64,000 bases of DNA from Apteryx mantelli. Lineage: Eukaryota; Chordata; Aves; Apterygiformes; Apterygidae. Below, piece by piece: positions 12,152 through 24,745 of this stretch; the first letter of the stretch is position 1; each line of letters begins with the position of its first letter. The notes beneath the pieces were generated by a model that was given only the letters and a program-made list of their open reading frames with translations, had not been told where the DNA came from and made no database searches. The position numbers and the translations under genes are program-made. Location: NCBI RefSeq assembly GCF_036417845.1, contig NC_089978.1:143530007-143594006 (forward strand), in the 5' to 3' direction.

Positions 12152-14949
12152 AAAATACTGATGTCCTTAAAAAAGAAAGAGAGAGAGAGAAGTAGGAGCT
12201 GGGGTGATTTTTGTAGGAAAATGCAAAGATTACACTGAAGTTTGTCTTTGCACAGGGAAGACATTTCCTCAGGATTGCCAGAGAAAATCTTGCACTTTTC
12301 TCTTTTGGTTCCCCACCCCTATTTCCACAAAACATTTTCCCACGTTCTCCTCCTCTTATGCTAACACCAGTGACAGGCTGGGCTGGTGGGCCTGACCCAG
12401 TATCTGCCAATTTTGTACCCACTTGGTGTGCAGTCAGCAGAGCAGCACTGTGGCTTTCTTTTGTGGCTACGCCAGTGTGATTTATCTCTGTACAGAGAGC
12501 CTGTGCCCAGTTTATCTTGGTACTCTCGGCTGCTTGCCAGTAAGGCACCCTTTAGGATCCAGTCTTGCAAACAGCTCCAAAGGAGGTACTCCTGGGTCTC
12601 TGCTGAATCCCACCAAGTTCAATGAGGAGAGGTTGGGGGACACACAGGCTGAATCAGTGGGAGATTGAGAGGAAAGGAGAGAGCAAGAGAGAGGCAGAGG
12701 GGGGTATACTAGTTATTCCGGGCACCCATCACCATGACAGCTACCTATTATTAGATCTATCATATACACACTTATTTCCACAGCATGCAGAGGGCTGGTC
12801 TCCAAGCTAAAAGATAGTTTTCTGCCCCTTTTGAAAATGTCAGAGACTCTTTATTGGACCCAGCTGATGAGTGGATTCAAGCTTGTTAGTTTTCTCGTAA
12901 CTCTAAGTTACAATCATGAGAAGTCTGTTTTTCTCATCATTTATTTCTGCTAAAGGGTTGCTCTTGCTGTCACCATTTGGAATGCCGTAGCCGTGTGTAC
13001 TGAACACTGTGTTCAGAAATTCTTATTTTTGTCACCAAAGTACAGCTGCATCTTAAGGGTGGCACAGAATTAGAATAAGGTATAATGAAGTACTGTAGGT
13101 TGCTAATACACATTACATTTAGCAGCACCTTGATATACGGAAGTGTGCTGCTTTACACTTCTAGATAAATGGAACAAACAAGGAAGAGATTAAAATTTCT
13201 TCAAAGCTAGCAAGGGAACAGTCTTTTTCAATATAACAGGTAGTTTTTTCCTGTAGTCAGCGACTCCCCAGATGACCACCTTTCCACGGCTAGTGCTAAT
13301 GCTAGGCACTTTTAAGGGACGAGAGTGTGAAAAACAAATTTCAATCTGCTTTGGAAAGCAGCTGCTGTAAAACGCTGGCACTATTTATAAAATGTGGTAA
13401 AGTAACATGGCAGATACTGTTCAGGCTGATTTGGCTAGCAACATCTACTGTATCACAACAGAGATGTAGCTGTGCTGCAGTTATTGCTGAGCTTTGCCTG
13501 TATCCTAAGTTGGGCTGCCACAGTCCTGTATTCCCCCTGACCCCAGCTGCACATTTCTCCCCCTCCCTTTCACTGGCAATGTTGCTCATGCGACTGCATG
13601 CTAATACAGCTCTGGAAGCTGATCTGGCTGAAAAGCACTTTATTTATTTTGCTGAAAGCAAATTTGGGGTGGATCAGCTCTCTGAACTGGCTAGCCAAAT
13701 AACCGTAAGTGCCAGTGCTGCAGGAGGGCGGTGGTGGAGAACAGGAGCATGTGAATGGAGGACAGGGACCCTTCTTAAATCCCGTCCCGGTCAGAGTCCA
13801 GGATGTCTCAGGCAGCATCAAGAACCCTTTGGATTTCAGTTTGAAAGTCGCTCCTTGGGGTAACCACCTGCATTCTCTCTTTCAACAAATTGTGTATGGT
13901 GGAACTGTTAAAGTCCATTTCTGTATGGATTTGTGAACCACTCTGCCACACAGTCCCATTGCAGCAATGCAAGGTTTCTGCTCTATCCCCCCACTGCAAT
14001 ACGCCATTTGCCCTGTGTCAGCATCCCTTCCCCCCAACTATCCTCAGCTGCCTCACATCTTTTGCAGAGGAAGAGGCTGTGTTCCTAATCTCTACATGTC
14101 CCTTCACTGCTTGGAGAGACACAACACTGTGGATTTACCAGCCATGTGGGGAAGCACAGCTCCCAAGCTCACCTGCTCCTTGGCCTAAGCCTCCACTAGC
14201 CCAGATCGCTTGGGCGTCTCCTCATCCAGACTCCCTGTGGGGGGGTTACTGCAGGCAGCCCTGGCTCAGGTCTACGTACCTCAGGGGCATAGATAAGCCC
14301 TAAATTCTCCCTGGAAAGCACTTTCCCACAGGGAGATGATTTTTGAGTTTTATGCTCAAGGGCTTCTTGCAACTTTCTCCTGAGTTCATGGCTGAGGGCA
14401 GCAAGGGCAGTGCCATGTCCCTGTATGCTATGGCTTGTGCTGGCTTCTCTAAGTGACACTGAGTCACTGCAGTGAATTGGAAACCAGGAGAGAGACTAAG
14501 GACAGCAGTTAACAACAGAAGAAATATGTGTTTCTAAGTTAAAAATGGCAGCAGTGTTTTTCAGAGTGTGTGGGAGGGAGAAGTCAAGTAATCCTAATCT
14601 CATTTTTGACTCAAGGGCTTGCAGGACATGTGAAAAACAGGGCAGTCCTGAGATGAGAAACAGAGGTGGGAACCACACACCTGCCCTGGTTGTCCTTTGA
14701 GAAGCTCTGAGCAAGGCTGAGGGCAGGGGGACTCGGGCTGATGGACAAAGCATGGGGGCGTCCTAATGGTTTCTTCTGAGCTGGAGATCCAGGCCCTGTG
14801 TAATGGCAGTGGCTCCCGGCTTTCCCCACACCAGTGTGGTGACCTAGAGGTAGAGCTGCTTAGGGGAGCCGCTACCTGGGCTTGGGTGCAGCCCCAGTTC
14901 AGGGAACGCATGGCAGGGTTGATTTTCTAGGGCTGCCTGTTCATCTCAC
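12152..14949. other. No gene recognised
   Basis: This follows the candidate exon B. A GA-rich run lies at 12174-12192. A frame open for 178 codons (13327-13863) is noted under findings, but no exon boundaries or motifs support it. The sequence around 13590-13710 has an octamer-like ATGCTAAT and may be regulatory. Confidence 0.5.
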
Positions 14950-16500
14950 CAGCTGCTCCTTCGTTAACCCTTCCTCCCTCTCCCTTCCCCCCAAACAGAC
15001 CCTTTCCCCAGTCAAAGCATGTTTTCCCAAGTCAGTCACTAAATCAAGCCGATGTGTCTCCCTTCCCCCACCCGCCACAGTGACAAGCGCTTGCTGATCC
15101 GTCCTTTCATGTACTCTCCGCCGTTTCCTGCTTTGGTTATTAAAAGACAAAAAAACCAACGCCATGGCAGTGATCACCTTTATGGCCTGAGCCAGTATCG
15201 CCAGCCATACAAACGCTGGAGAACCGAGAGCGGTGCAATGTTTAGCCAGCCAATGCACACCCCTCCCCGGGAGGCTGAAGGATGGAGGGGGGTGTAAAAT
15301 CATTCCCGTGGACCTGGAGGGGTGGAGTTTTCTTTTCTGTGCTTTCTTTGAGTTACGGCAGTCCTGAGCTAGCCTTGATCCGCAGTGTCAGTGTGTGAAC
15401 GTAGGGATTAACTTGGCCACTTTGCCAGCCCTGTTTTTAGAACAAAGCGCCTGTCCTGGAGGGCTGAGGCCATGTGCCCCCTCCTCCTCCACCTCCCGGA
15501 ACAAGGCAAGAAGGGCTGGACAAAGGTCCCCCGGCCTGCTTTCCTGGCTGCCCAGCGATCTCCCGTCCCCGGCTGCTTGGACACGCCAGCCCTCCTTCCT
15601 CAGCCCTGCTAAAACACACGTGCAGAGTGTGCAGTAGTGAGCAAACATGGCTTTAATGTGATAAAAGACGAGACCTTGAGAAAAGTCAAAATCATCCAGG
15701 GGAGAAAACAGGTTGGACATGTAAAGAGAAAAGAGTTCAAGAGTTTCACCAGTGAGCCATGAAATGAAAAGTAGCAGCTGATGTACTGGAGAAAAGGAGC
15801 AGAGAGTCATCAGCAGAAACTATGGAGCCAAGGTTAAGGGGCGGGGGGGGGGGGGAGCTGAAACTTAAAGTAATTACCAAGGCAAAAGAGAGACAGAGAG
15901 CGAGAGAGAGATCCGGGCTACAGCCTCGCATGCGGTACAATCTCTATGAAAGGATCACCAGGAAAACTCCTGTCTTGCACATTAGCAAAAGCGTTTGCGT
16001 TATCAGGAGCGAATGCCCCTGTCCTTTCAAAGCACGAGGCTGAGCACCTGATTTCCTTGGAAAAAAAAAGAAATAAAAATCCCAGAGGGCTTCCAACAAT
16101 TTGCATTTTCTACCCCCACAGTTGCTTGTCCGGGAGGCTGAAAGGAAGAAATTACTTCACTTTCTTTTGTTGTTGTTGTTTAGATAGCAAATAGATACAG
16201 AAATAAAGGGATGAGGAGTGTGTGTGGGGGGGAGGGGTAATCGTGAAATTGAGTGTAGGTCAAAAATACCAACAGCAAGCGGGGAAGAACTGCATCCCCC
16301 CGGCTTATTCATTTAGAAATATTTAAATGAATGTGTTAAAAGCTGAGGCGAGTGTTTCGTTCTCCTGTCGAGACGTGAAATTGCAGGCATAAAAAACAAA
16401 TCAAATCCAAGGGGGAACGTTTCCTGTGCCTGTTAAAATTAAACGCCTCTTACACACAGAAAGCAGTGGGAAAGTTTGGCAGCCCTGTACAGCCACGCGC
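14950..16500. other. CpG-retaining, low-repeat segment (possible regulatory block)
   Basis: This stretch keeps many CpGs in otherwise unique sequence, for example around 15080-15280, 15900-16030 and 16340-16450. No repeat or supportable exon was seen in it. An inverted repeat, ATTCATTTA with TAAATGAAT, lies at 16307-16332. Together with the ZNF143 patch it looks like a conserved regulatory domain, but conservation cannot be tested from one sequence. Confidence 0.35.
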
Positions 16501-16696
16501 AAACGAGGAGCAATAGGAGCAGCGATTCACGTTGCCTGAGCCTTAAAATACCGCGGCGGAGCGGCAGGACGGTGGCTAAAGCCCGGAAACAAGCGCCGGG
16601 CCCCGGCGTGGGCTCCTCGGCGGCCCCGGCGCGGCCCGCGGGTGCGCGGCGCAGCGCGGCCGCCGCTGCCTTTTGTTCCCAGGCAGCTGCGGCCGG

Positions 16697-16716
16697 ACTA
16701 CGTTTCCCAGCAGGCT
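16697..16716 (+). promoter_or_regulatory. ZNF143 (Staf) type element
   Basis: ACTACGTTTCCCAGCAGGCT closely follows the extended ZNF143/SBF motif ACTAC-x-x-TTCCCA-x-x-x-x-GC, including the accessory ACTAC box. Such elements are concentrated within about 100 nt of transcription starts in vertebrates. Confidence 0.6.
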
Positions 16717-16722
16717 CTACGT

Positions 16723-16737
16723 GGGGGGGGGGGGGGG
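16723..16737 (+). repeat. Poly-G run (15 nt)
   Basis: An uninterrupted G run lies just after the ZNF143-type element. Similar short G runs occur at about 2427-2440 and 15842-15855. Confidence 0.85.
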
Positions 16738-16800
16738 AGAGAAGGACTTTTCACCCTTCTTCCTCCCCCATCACACTCTTCCTCAGTGGAAGAAAAAAAA

Positions 16801-16816
16801 TATATATATATATATA
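16801..16816 (+). repeat. (TA)8 simple repeat
   Basis: A short TA dinucleotide repeat follows a run of A. It is too small to be anything but a simple repeat. Confidence 0.8.
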
Positions 16817-16819
16817 TTC

Positions 16820-19599
16820 ACTTTGCTGACACATCATATGCATTGAGCATGCAAGAGCTGCAAAAGGCAGCTCCCTGAAAATAAGGAGGAACTTACTGCT
16901 TCCAAAATCAAACTCAAGAGAAACATTAAAAAAAACCAAACAAACAAAGGAGGAGAAAGAAAAGCCGAAGTGGTTAAATCCTGGAGTGGGAAGAAGGTTT
17001 TCCTGCGCTTTGAAATCTTAATAAATTCACAGAGGAGAGAAAATACTTTGTTCTTTTGTGGGAAGGGATGAACAAGATCTTTGCCAGTCACTCCAGACTT
17101 ATGCACATATAACTTATGCAACTGTATCCCAAACTAAAGCACCTACACGTCTTGCATAATGTCGTTTGTCAACATACAAATGCTGCTTTTCTGGCCCCTG
17201 TAGAGCCTACAGATTGCTTTACTGATCTTCTGCATCAGATGGCTTTATCCTTCTGGTACTGCATATATTGGGATCTGAGGTCTGTGTAAATATGTATAAA
17301 CAAAATGCGTATTTTGTAGCAGGTTTATTTTTAGTCCCTGTGTTTTTACACTGGGGAAAAAGAGGGTTGCTTAATTAATTTTGATTCTGTTGGGTTGAGA
17401 GTGATTAGTACTAAAAGAGATCTGGGTGGAAGCATAAACCTTATTAAGGCTTTACAAAAAAAAAATTAGAAATTGCTAGTTTGAAGTGGTCCTCCTATAG
17501 CCACTGCCCTCTCAGTTATACCTTTGACTTCACCAAAGTGATGCTAGTTTAAATGAAGAGACATTGGCCTCAGGTTTCTAAAGAATCCTGGTGACAGGTT
17601 CTCTATAACAAGAGATAGAAAGTGGTGATTATAACGAACTAGGAATCTGCTAGCCAAGCCTCTGCTCCTTAGGGAGCTGATTCAACTTGCATAGTTGTGT
17701 GCTATGGCATGTGCATGTGTTTAGCGGTCAGATTTGAATGACTAAAGCAAAATTTAGTACCAGATGTTACATGTAAGCATGTGGGTGCATGCATATATAT
17801 GTGTGTGTGTGTAGATATAGACATAGAGTTACAGAGATGCAGACATACAGAGATGTAGAGACATATGTATAATATACACACTGTGTATGCACTGTGCGTC
17901 AATTGTCTCTGTGACAAAAGACAAATATAATGTCAATATACATGAGCTTGTATGTTATTTTAAATGGTAAGATAGAAAGATTAACCTCCCTGGCTGCTTT
18001 GGCAGAGAAAATTATTCTTGTTCAGCTGTAGTTTTCGTCACCCTATTTTGTCCTTGACCCTAGGATACCTTGTCATGGTTATTTTATGTTAAAGATCTTT
18101 ACACATATATATTCAAAAAATAATTGCTTGTGCTGCTGATAACACATAAACCATTTCAGAGGGAATAGTTTTAAATATATAGTTTTCACATTAGTGTTTT
18201 CTGTTCACTCTTCTATTGTAGCAGCATGCACAAAGGTAGCAGTCCAATCTGTTTCACTCCATTATGCCTTCACTTTTGTCTGTGAAGTCTGGGCTTCAGC
18301 ATTACTAAGGACTGTTAAAACATATTAACAACCAGCATTATTTTCACTGAAATTAAAATCAATATCAAGGTGGCATTTTTATATCAACTGGGTAGGACTT
18401 AAGTGGTTGTTATATTTTTATTATGCATATTTGTATTATAACAAATGAATAATTTAAGCCAGGTCTGTGACTTCAAGCACAGATGTAAGAAAAAAGTGAT
18501 AAGGAGGCACTATGTCTCTGAAGTGCCCCTGGGAGATACGTTTTCTCCCCTGGTTCTTCAAGAAAAATTCATTCACTGCTAATTCTCCCCAACAGAACAG
18601 TATTACCTCTTTCCTTTCCTAAAGACCTCCTGACTCCATCCACTGAGTGATGGAAGGATGGTGGCAGGTTTGGTCCATTCCCCTGCTGTCACTTTTTCAC
18701 TTGCTCCAGTGGAGAAATAACTGAGCCTATTATTTTCTGTTTGAATCCCCAGCCCTTGTGTGTTTTGTGTGAGTGTGTGGTGGTAATGGTGGGTTTGCTC
18801 AGATTCCTGTGGCTGAGCTGTGGTGTGAGTAACAGGCTAGTCATCTCGTAGTGACAAAGCTCTGCCAGGATGCTTGCTTGAATGGAGAACCTCTAGACAG
18901 CATTCCCCAGCCCACCTTGAGGCTACCATTAGGTATACCCTCTCTATAGGACAAGCTCCAGGGTTTCTTCACCTCTGGGACAGGAACCATGGATTAGAGT
19001 CAGGCCAGGAGCATTTTTTCCACTTTGTTAGAAGATGCTCAGACTTCCAGATGCCTTCACATTATGTATAAAGTATGAAGGAAGGAGGGTAAATTTTTCT
19101 AAATCATTTGTTGATGAGAGTGGATTCATTTATGTAATTCTCTGATTTCACAAAATTGAGTATGGGATTTAATCAGTTTCTCCACTACAACCTTCTTTAT
19201 TGCAAGAGTTACATGAACTTATGCAGGTTTTTTTGCAGCCTCCTGTCTTACACCTTTGCCACTGAGCTCAGTGGGAATATGATGTTTCCAAGGTGTGCAA
19301 GACTAGGCCCAAATACAGAATATTCCCTTTCAACATGCGACTAATGAAAATGTTACTCTTCTTACCCTTTCCCTCTGAATTTCTCTCTTGTTCTGCTATT
19401 ATTTTATTATTAATTCTTGTCATTATATTGCTAAAAAGCCAGTCTTACTGCACTGCTGGTTTTCTGGGCCCAGATCTGGCTTTGATGAAAATGAAAATCT
19501 CCTAGGTTTAAGAAGGATCAGACCTACTGTTTGCATGAAAGGCAAATTGCAAACCTAGTCTTGCAGTTCTCACTCAAACAAGTTGGACCGCTCGAACAA
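16820..19599. other. No gene recognised
   Basis: AT-rich intergenic sequence containing the microsatellite at 17785. No repeat family or exon was identified. Confidence 0.6.
17785..17885 (+). repeat. Degenerate simple-repeat region (GT, GATA, ACAGAGAT)
   Basis: ATATATGTGTGTGTGTGT gives way to imperfect repeats of GACATACAGAGATG. It is a microsatellite with decayed flanks. Confidence 0.65.
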
Positions 19600-19735
19600 A
19601 CCCTGCATGTCCTTAGGCAAACCTCATTGAAGTCAATGCATGTTAAGGTTGAATAAAGGAATTCATTGATTTCAGCGGTTCTAATCTCATGTGTCAAGAT
19701 TTATTCATGTGAGTTGCAGATTCATGTTTGAATAC
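19600..19735. repeat. Possible foldback element relic
   Basis: CTCATTGAAGTCAATGCATG and CATTGATTTCAGCGG carry the same TTGAAGTCAATG core as the foldback copies at 5165 and 54931, with a rough inverted arrangement. It is strongly decayed. Confidence 0.3.
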
Positions 19736-21963
19736 TGAGGGTATTTTATACTGTAAAACAGATGCCCAGACCTGAAGCTAGATCTTTGGTTGCTAATCAT
19801 AAACAGAAGTTTATGATTATTGCAGTATTCCTCTTAGCATTTTATGTATAACATTTGAACCACTACCTATGGATGTTTTAGGTAGATACAAAAATATAGT
19901 TAGTGGCAAATACATTTTGTATTTTCCTATCACTTCAGAGTGGATGAGTGTGGAATGCATTCAGCAAGGTAAGTCGTGTGTTTCAGAGCCGAACATAAAG
20001 ATAATTCAAAAAAAAGATTACCACAAAGTATTGTATGACTGAAATTGTAACAAATCAATACAAGCTGAGAAGACGGAAACCAGGAGTAGAGGCCAACAGG
20101 CTTACTCCCATTCTTGTAGAATCAAGTGAAGGAAAACTTGGATCTAAGCAACACTTGTTTGCTTGTTTAACTTGATTGCTACAAAGAAGTCCTAAAGGGA
20201 TTCATCAGTAAGGGGAAGAGAGGAATGCGTTTACAGGGCTGTCATTATTTACATTTAATATTTTGTTTCCTGACTACAGAATCCACTTTGTCTTTTCCAG
20301 TTAGCAGGTATAATGCTGTGAAACAAACCTCTGTGTTTGTTCATTGCTCTCGCGCAGCTGGCTCCATCTTGGGCTCAACTCAGCTGCCACTGGAGTCAAG
20401 GGAAATGGCTCATGTTGACTCTCCTGAGAGCTGGCAGGGTCCTACTAGCCCCAATCCTAATTCTGTTGCTCTCAGCCACACAGCTTTCTTTGACTGCCAT
20501 GGGAGCAGGATGAGCTCCTTTGACAGAAAGTCACAGTGCCAGCCCATGCAGTAAGATCACATTTATTTTCATGATGCCTCTTTATAATGTAGTTTTATGA
20601 CTGGGAATTTGAAGGGAAACCTCTAGGAGCAGAAGGCAGCTATTACAGGAAATGTCTCTCAAAGTCATGTGCTTTTAGTCCTAATTATTCTTCATTACTC
20701 TCTTTTAACTTTTGTAATTCATGTATTTCTCCAGCAATACAACCCAGCTTAGAGTGAGATGAAGAAGCACAGGGAATAGAGGCTGTGCACAGACTTTCTC
20801 ACAGCAAAAGCAGTATTGCTGAGCCAGAGCACTCAAACGTCATGAGCCAGCCCATTCCTACCTAATCATGAGACTGAATAAAAAAATCATGAGATGTTTT
20901 CAAAGTAAATGTGGGCTTTCTTCTGCTTGCTTTCTGATTCTGGTTTTATGGCATGCCTAAGTCGCATTTTCAGCTTTTTCCCAGTAAATAAAAGGCCTGG
21001 AATTGGATGTAAACCCAGAAGAGGGACATTTAAAAACCAAAACCAAATGCTAGTCTTGCAAGAACGGGCAAAATTGGAAAAAAAAAAGGTTTCTGCAGAG
21101 ACATAAACAGAATAAAGTAGGCAATACAGAATGTAGAAGCATGAATTGCTTGGCATTCTTATACAAGTCACCTAGTATTTAACTGGGATGAGGACAGAGA
21201 GGCTGACATTTAGCCCAGAAAAAGACTGAGGGAAAGCATCTAGAATGGGAATTTACCGTGGAAAATGTTATAGCAGCCTCTTTGACGCAGGAATTATCAG
21301 GACACAGGAGGCCCTTTTTGCCCAAGTTGGACAATTTGCAGCTCAGAGATTTGCATCAACTTCCGGGCTGTGTGTAATTCAATCTGTTTGTTCTTATCTG
21401 TGTAGCGCAGCCTTGACTGGCGGATGATATCTTCCCATGGGAGACACCATTGTACCTGAGACCTACAGCAACAAAGTTTTTCCATGTTCAGCTGGGAAAG
21501 GATAATTATCAAGGTGTATATATCTGGTGTATATACCCCCTGCTTTATTTTGACAGGCCCTGGTGACTTTTAGGAAGTGCTCAAGAGCCATTTGTTTTAT
21601 CAAGCTTTGGAGGACAGCCTGTGAGTGAGGTAATTTTAATACCCTAAGAGAAGAGGTGATCAGGAGAAAGACACTCATGCACTCAAGGGTGGAATCTGGG
21701 TGGTTTTTTTGGTGCTCTGTTGTGTTTTGCAGCCTTTGCACATCTTTTGTTGCACTCATGCTTAGTGCAGAGAGGACTATTTAAAGAACCTCAATATGTT
21801 TATTTAAAGAAGAGAAAAAAATCCTGAGAAGGCAGAATGTTCATGTTAATATTCTTTGGAGCTGTTCCCTGTGATTGTGTGTTAAGTAAGACACAATGAC
21901 CAATAATTGCATTGCACACAAGGTCTTTTTGTCATAAATATTTTATCTTTTCTTTTTTTAACC

Positions 21964-22012
21964 TCAGCTTGTACAGCTCCTAGCACAACTGTCATATCTG
22001 GGGGGCCTATGT
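21964..22012 (+). repeat. L2-like 3' tail fragment
   Basis: CTTGTACAGCTCCTAGCACA followed by ACTGTCATATCTGGGGGG resembles the amniote tail TTGTACAGCGCCTAGCACAATGGGG. The rest of the element is not recognisable. Confidence 0.45.
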
Positions 22013-22462
22013 GGTGCAGCAAGACAGATAACTAGTACCTCCTGCTTCTGAGAATGAGTGCATGTAGACTGCATGTACAATATCCTATTGCTCAACACTT
22101 CTCAGTTGACTTTCTCAGGCCCCCTTTTTGAAGATGATATTCCCATAGCCTCATTGTGGTGCTGTGCAATGTTACTTTCAGGCAATATTAACAGGGATGA
22201 TATTGATCTGAATATATTCCCAGAGTGATCCTTAGAGCAAAATTTGTTGAACGAGTGTTATTTACAAATTCACCCCAATGTACAAAAGAAATACAATTCT
22301 TTTTTCAAAGCAGAGTGATAAAAGGATTCTGGTGACTGGATGAGCCTTGCAAGGCTGGAAGTGCAGGACAACAGCAGGAAGAACAAAATTGAAAAAGGGC
22401 GTGGGGAGGAAGGAGAAAAAGAAATACAATATCTAGGAGGTTTGTGTAATTAAAACCAGATT

Positions 22463-22510
22463 AAATATTTGTGCTTTGCAAATGATAAATATTTGTGCTT
22501 TGCAAAAGAT
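22463..22510 (+). repeat. 24-bp tandem duplication
   Basis: Two adjacent 24-nt copies (22463-22486 and 22487-22510) of AAATATTTGTGCTTTGCAAA plus GAT differ at one base. This is a recent local duplication. Confidence 0.85.
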
Positions 22511-24664
22511 ACAAATTGATATAGTTTTAAAAAGCCATTACTAGTACTCCACTATGGGAGTTCAACATATTCTCTGCCCTAGGGCGCTGTTCAGCAGAAA
22601 TGGTAAGCAGGGCTTCTGTGTGCAGGAGCCTGCTGAATACCATGAAATGGGCTTCTTCATCTTTTTATTCTGTTCGGCAGAAATTTGACTGTCCCATGGA
22701 AATGTTTCTCAGGACTGCTGGGAACTTTTGCGCAGAGCCAAAGAGAGGTGAATGCTTCATTGTAATATTCGCTCCCTGGTGGGTCACTGTCTTTTCATTG
22801 AACTACAAAGCCCTGTTGCATTCTGTCGCAGAAATTAATTTAATATTTTCATCTGAAGTAGAAGTGGTGTTGAGTTAAATCACCGCCAGTGCATGGGGAA
22901 CAAAACATAGGGAATACATTTGCAGCCACTTTGTGCAAAAGCAGAAGGTGGCATCAGGCAGCTGAATCAGTTGAGACAGAGGTAAGGTGACAGGTGTCAG
23001 AGTGCGTTTTCCACATGGACCATGAGGAGAAGACAGAGATCAGGAAGTTCTTGGCCCCTGCCAGAGCCAGGCCTAGTTTCTAGTGTATTAGGGCACACAA
23101 AAATTTTCCCTCGTGACAGATGACTCGTTTGGTAGAGTGAAGACACTAGTGGCTCAGTACCTCTTCTATAATAAATAATGTGGTTGAAGTATGAGTGAGC
23201 TTAGACTGGTATTTGGTTATTCCCTCCTATTTTTCGCTACTAGAAAGCTTAAATAAAGCTTTCAGGATGGCATTTTCCAAACTGCTCAAGAGATTTACAT
23301 TCAGAACTCTTGTTGGAAAGAGGCATCAAAATCTCCTAGCAGCTTGGGAAATCTCAGACTTACAGTGAGAGATATTTTTTGTATTTCTGTGATTTTCAGG
23401 CAGGTTTATGCAACAAGCTACCCATGTTTTCCCATGTGATAATGGGTGTTGAACCTGTTTAGAAAACATATTGTAGCTCATTACCTCCTGCCTGAAAAAA
23501 AGGTCAGGGCATACTCTGGAGAGTCATGCTGGAAGGTATGGACTGCTCATTCCTGAGGAAGGAGACAGATGAACAAAAAGTGAGGAGAGAACTTGAGATG
23601 AACTTCAATATCTGGTTGATTTCTTCATAATGTGCAACTTCTGGGAGTAGGTGTTATAAACACTCAGCAGAGAGAGTTGAATGTGTACTCAATGGCATCA
23701 GCTACCTGAGCTGTTCCAGAGCCTGGACTGCTCTTGGTGCCTTCTGGCACTGCAGGATCAGGCATAGATTGGATGGGAGTCCTCACCCACTACCAGGTTT
23801 GAGGTACTGCATGTCCACTGACCAAACTGTACTTGCTCCTGTCCTTTATCTTGCTGCTGATGTTCTCACAATCATGCCATTTGACACAAAAATGGCTTAG
23901 GATACTCTGTCTCATATGCAGCAGTTAAAGAAGAAGTGCTATAAATGTCATCAGTCAGTCCAAACCTAAAGTTTTGGGAGACATGCTTTTCAGACACTAT
24001 AGCTGTCCCTTCAGAAAAGCCAGCCAGATTGTTTTTTTACTGTGCTGTATCCAGCCATATATCAGTGTGAAAAAGCTCACTTTGGAAACAGTGAGGGATT
24101 CTGAGGAAAAATGTAGGATGACGTTGCAAATTTTTAAGGGATATATTCCCTTCCCATTCACCCTTTAGAAGAAACTACAGGAGCTCAAAGAATAACAGGC
24201 TGAGACATGCATAGCATGTATTCATGAAGCAACTGCTGGGGAAAAAAATAACAGGAAGGATGAAAAACATACAAAGTTGATGCTGAAGGAAAAACACTTT
24301 TCTGCCTAACATGGGAGAAAACTTGTTGGAGAGTTAGTTATCCACTGTCCTGCTAAGCCTCTCAAAGCTAGTTAGGCCAATGAGACTTGTGGTGATTTGC
24401 TGATAAAGTGCTTTTGGTGCAAGTACTGAAGAACACAGATGGAGCTGCTTGCATGGAATGACACTTTGCTTTGAACCAATTCTCTGTTCCACTTGGGATA
24501 TGCATCTCTAACCCTTGCTTGGCTGGGAAGCTCCCCACATATTCATGTCTAGAAGGTGACAACTCAGAAATAGAATAGCATCTTAAATTCCCTAAAGAAA
24601 TATTGCCTAACAAAGTGTAATTTTTTTATTCAGCTTCTGAACACAGGCCTGAGAGAGTGAAAGA

Positions 24665-24745
24665 TAGGATTCATTTTTCAAAGGAGATTAGGAGCCCAAG
24701 TCTCACTGACAGTCAATGGGATTGGAGTGTGAAGTCACACATCCT
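24665..24745. repeat. Possible foldback element relic (second type)
   Basis: TTTCAAAGGAGATTAGGAGC, then CCAAGTCTCACTGACAGTCA and ATGGGATTGGAGT recall a palindromic amniote repeat in which TTAGGAGCCTAAGTC meets its complement around TTTCAATGGGA. The arms are imperfect. Confidence 0.35.

Larger units (their letters stand above)
16540..16740. promoter_or_regulatory. Small CpG-rich promoter-like patch
   Basis: About 200 nt are rich in G, C and CpG (for example GCGGCCCGCGG and GCGCGGCGCAGCGCGG), isolated in AT-rich sequence 18 kb upstream of PHF21B. The patch ends with a ZNF143-type element and a run of 15 G (16723-16737). It could be the promoter of an unannotated non-coding transcript or an upstream alternative PHF21B promoter. 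No linked coding exon was found on either strand. Confidence 0.5.
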
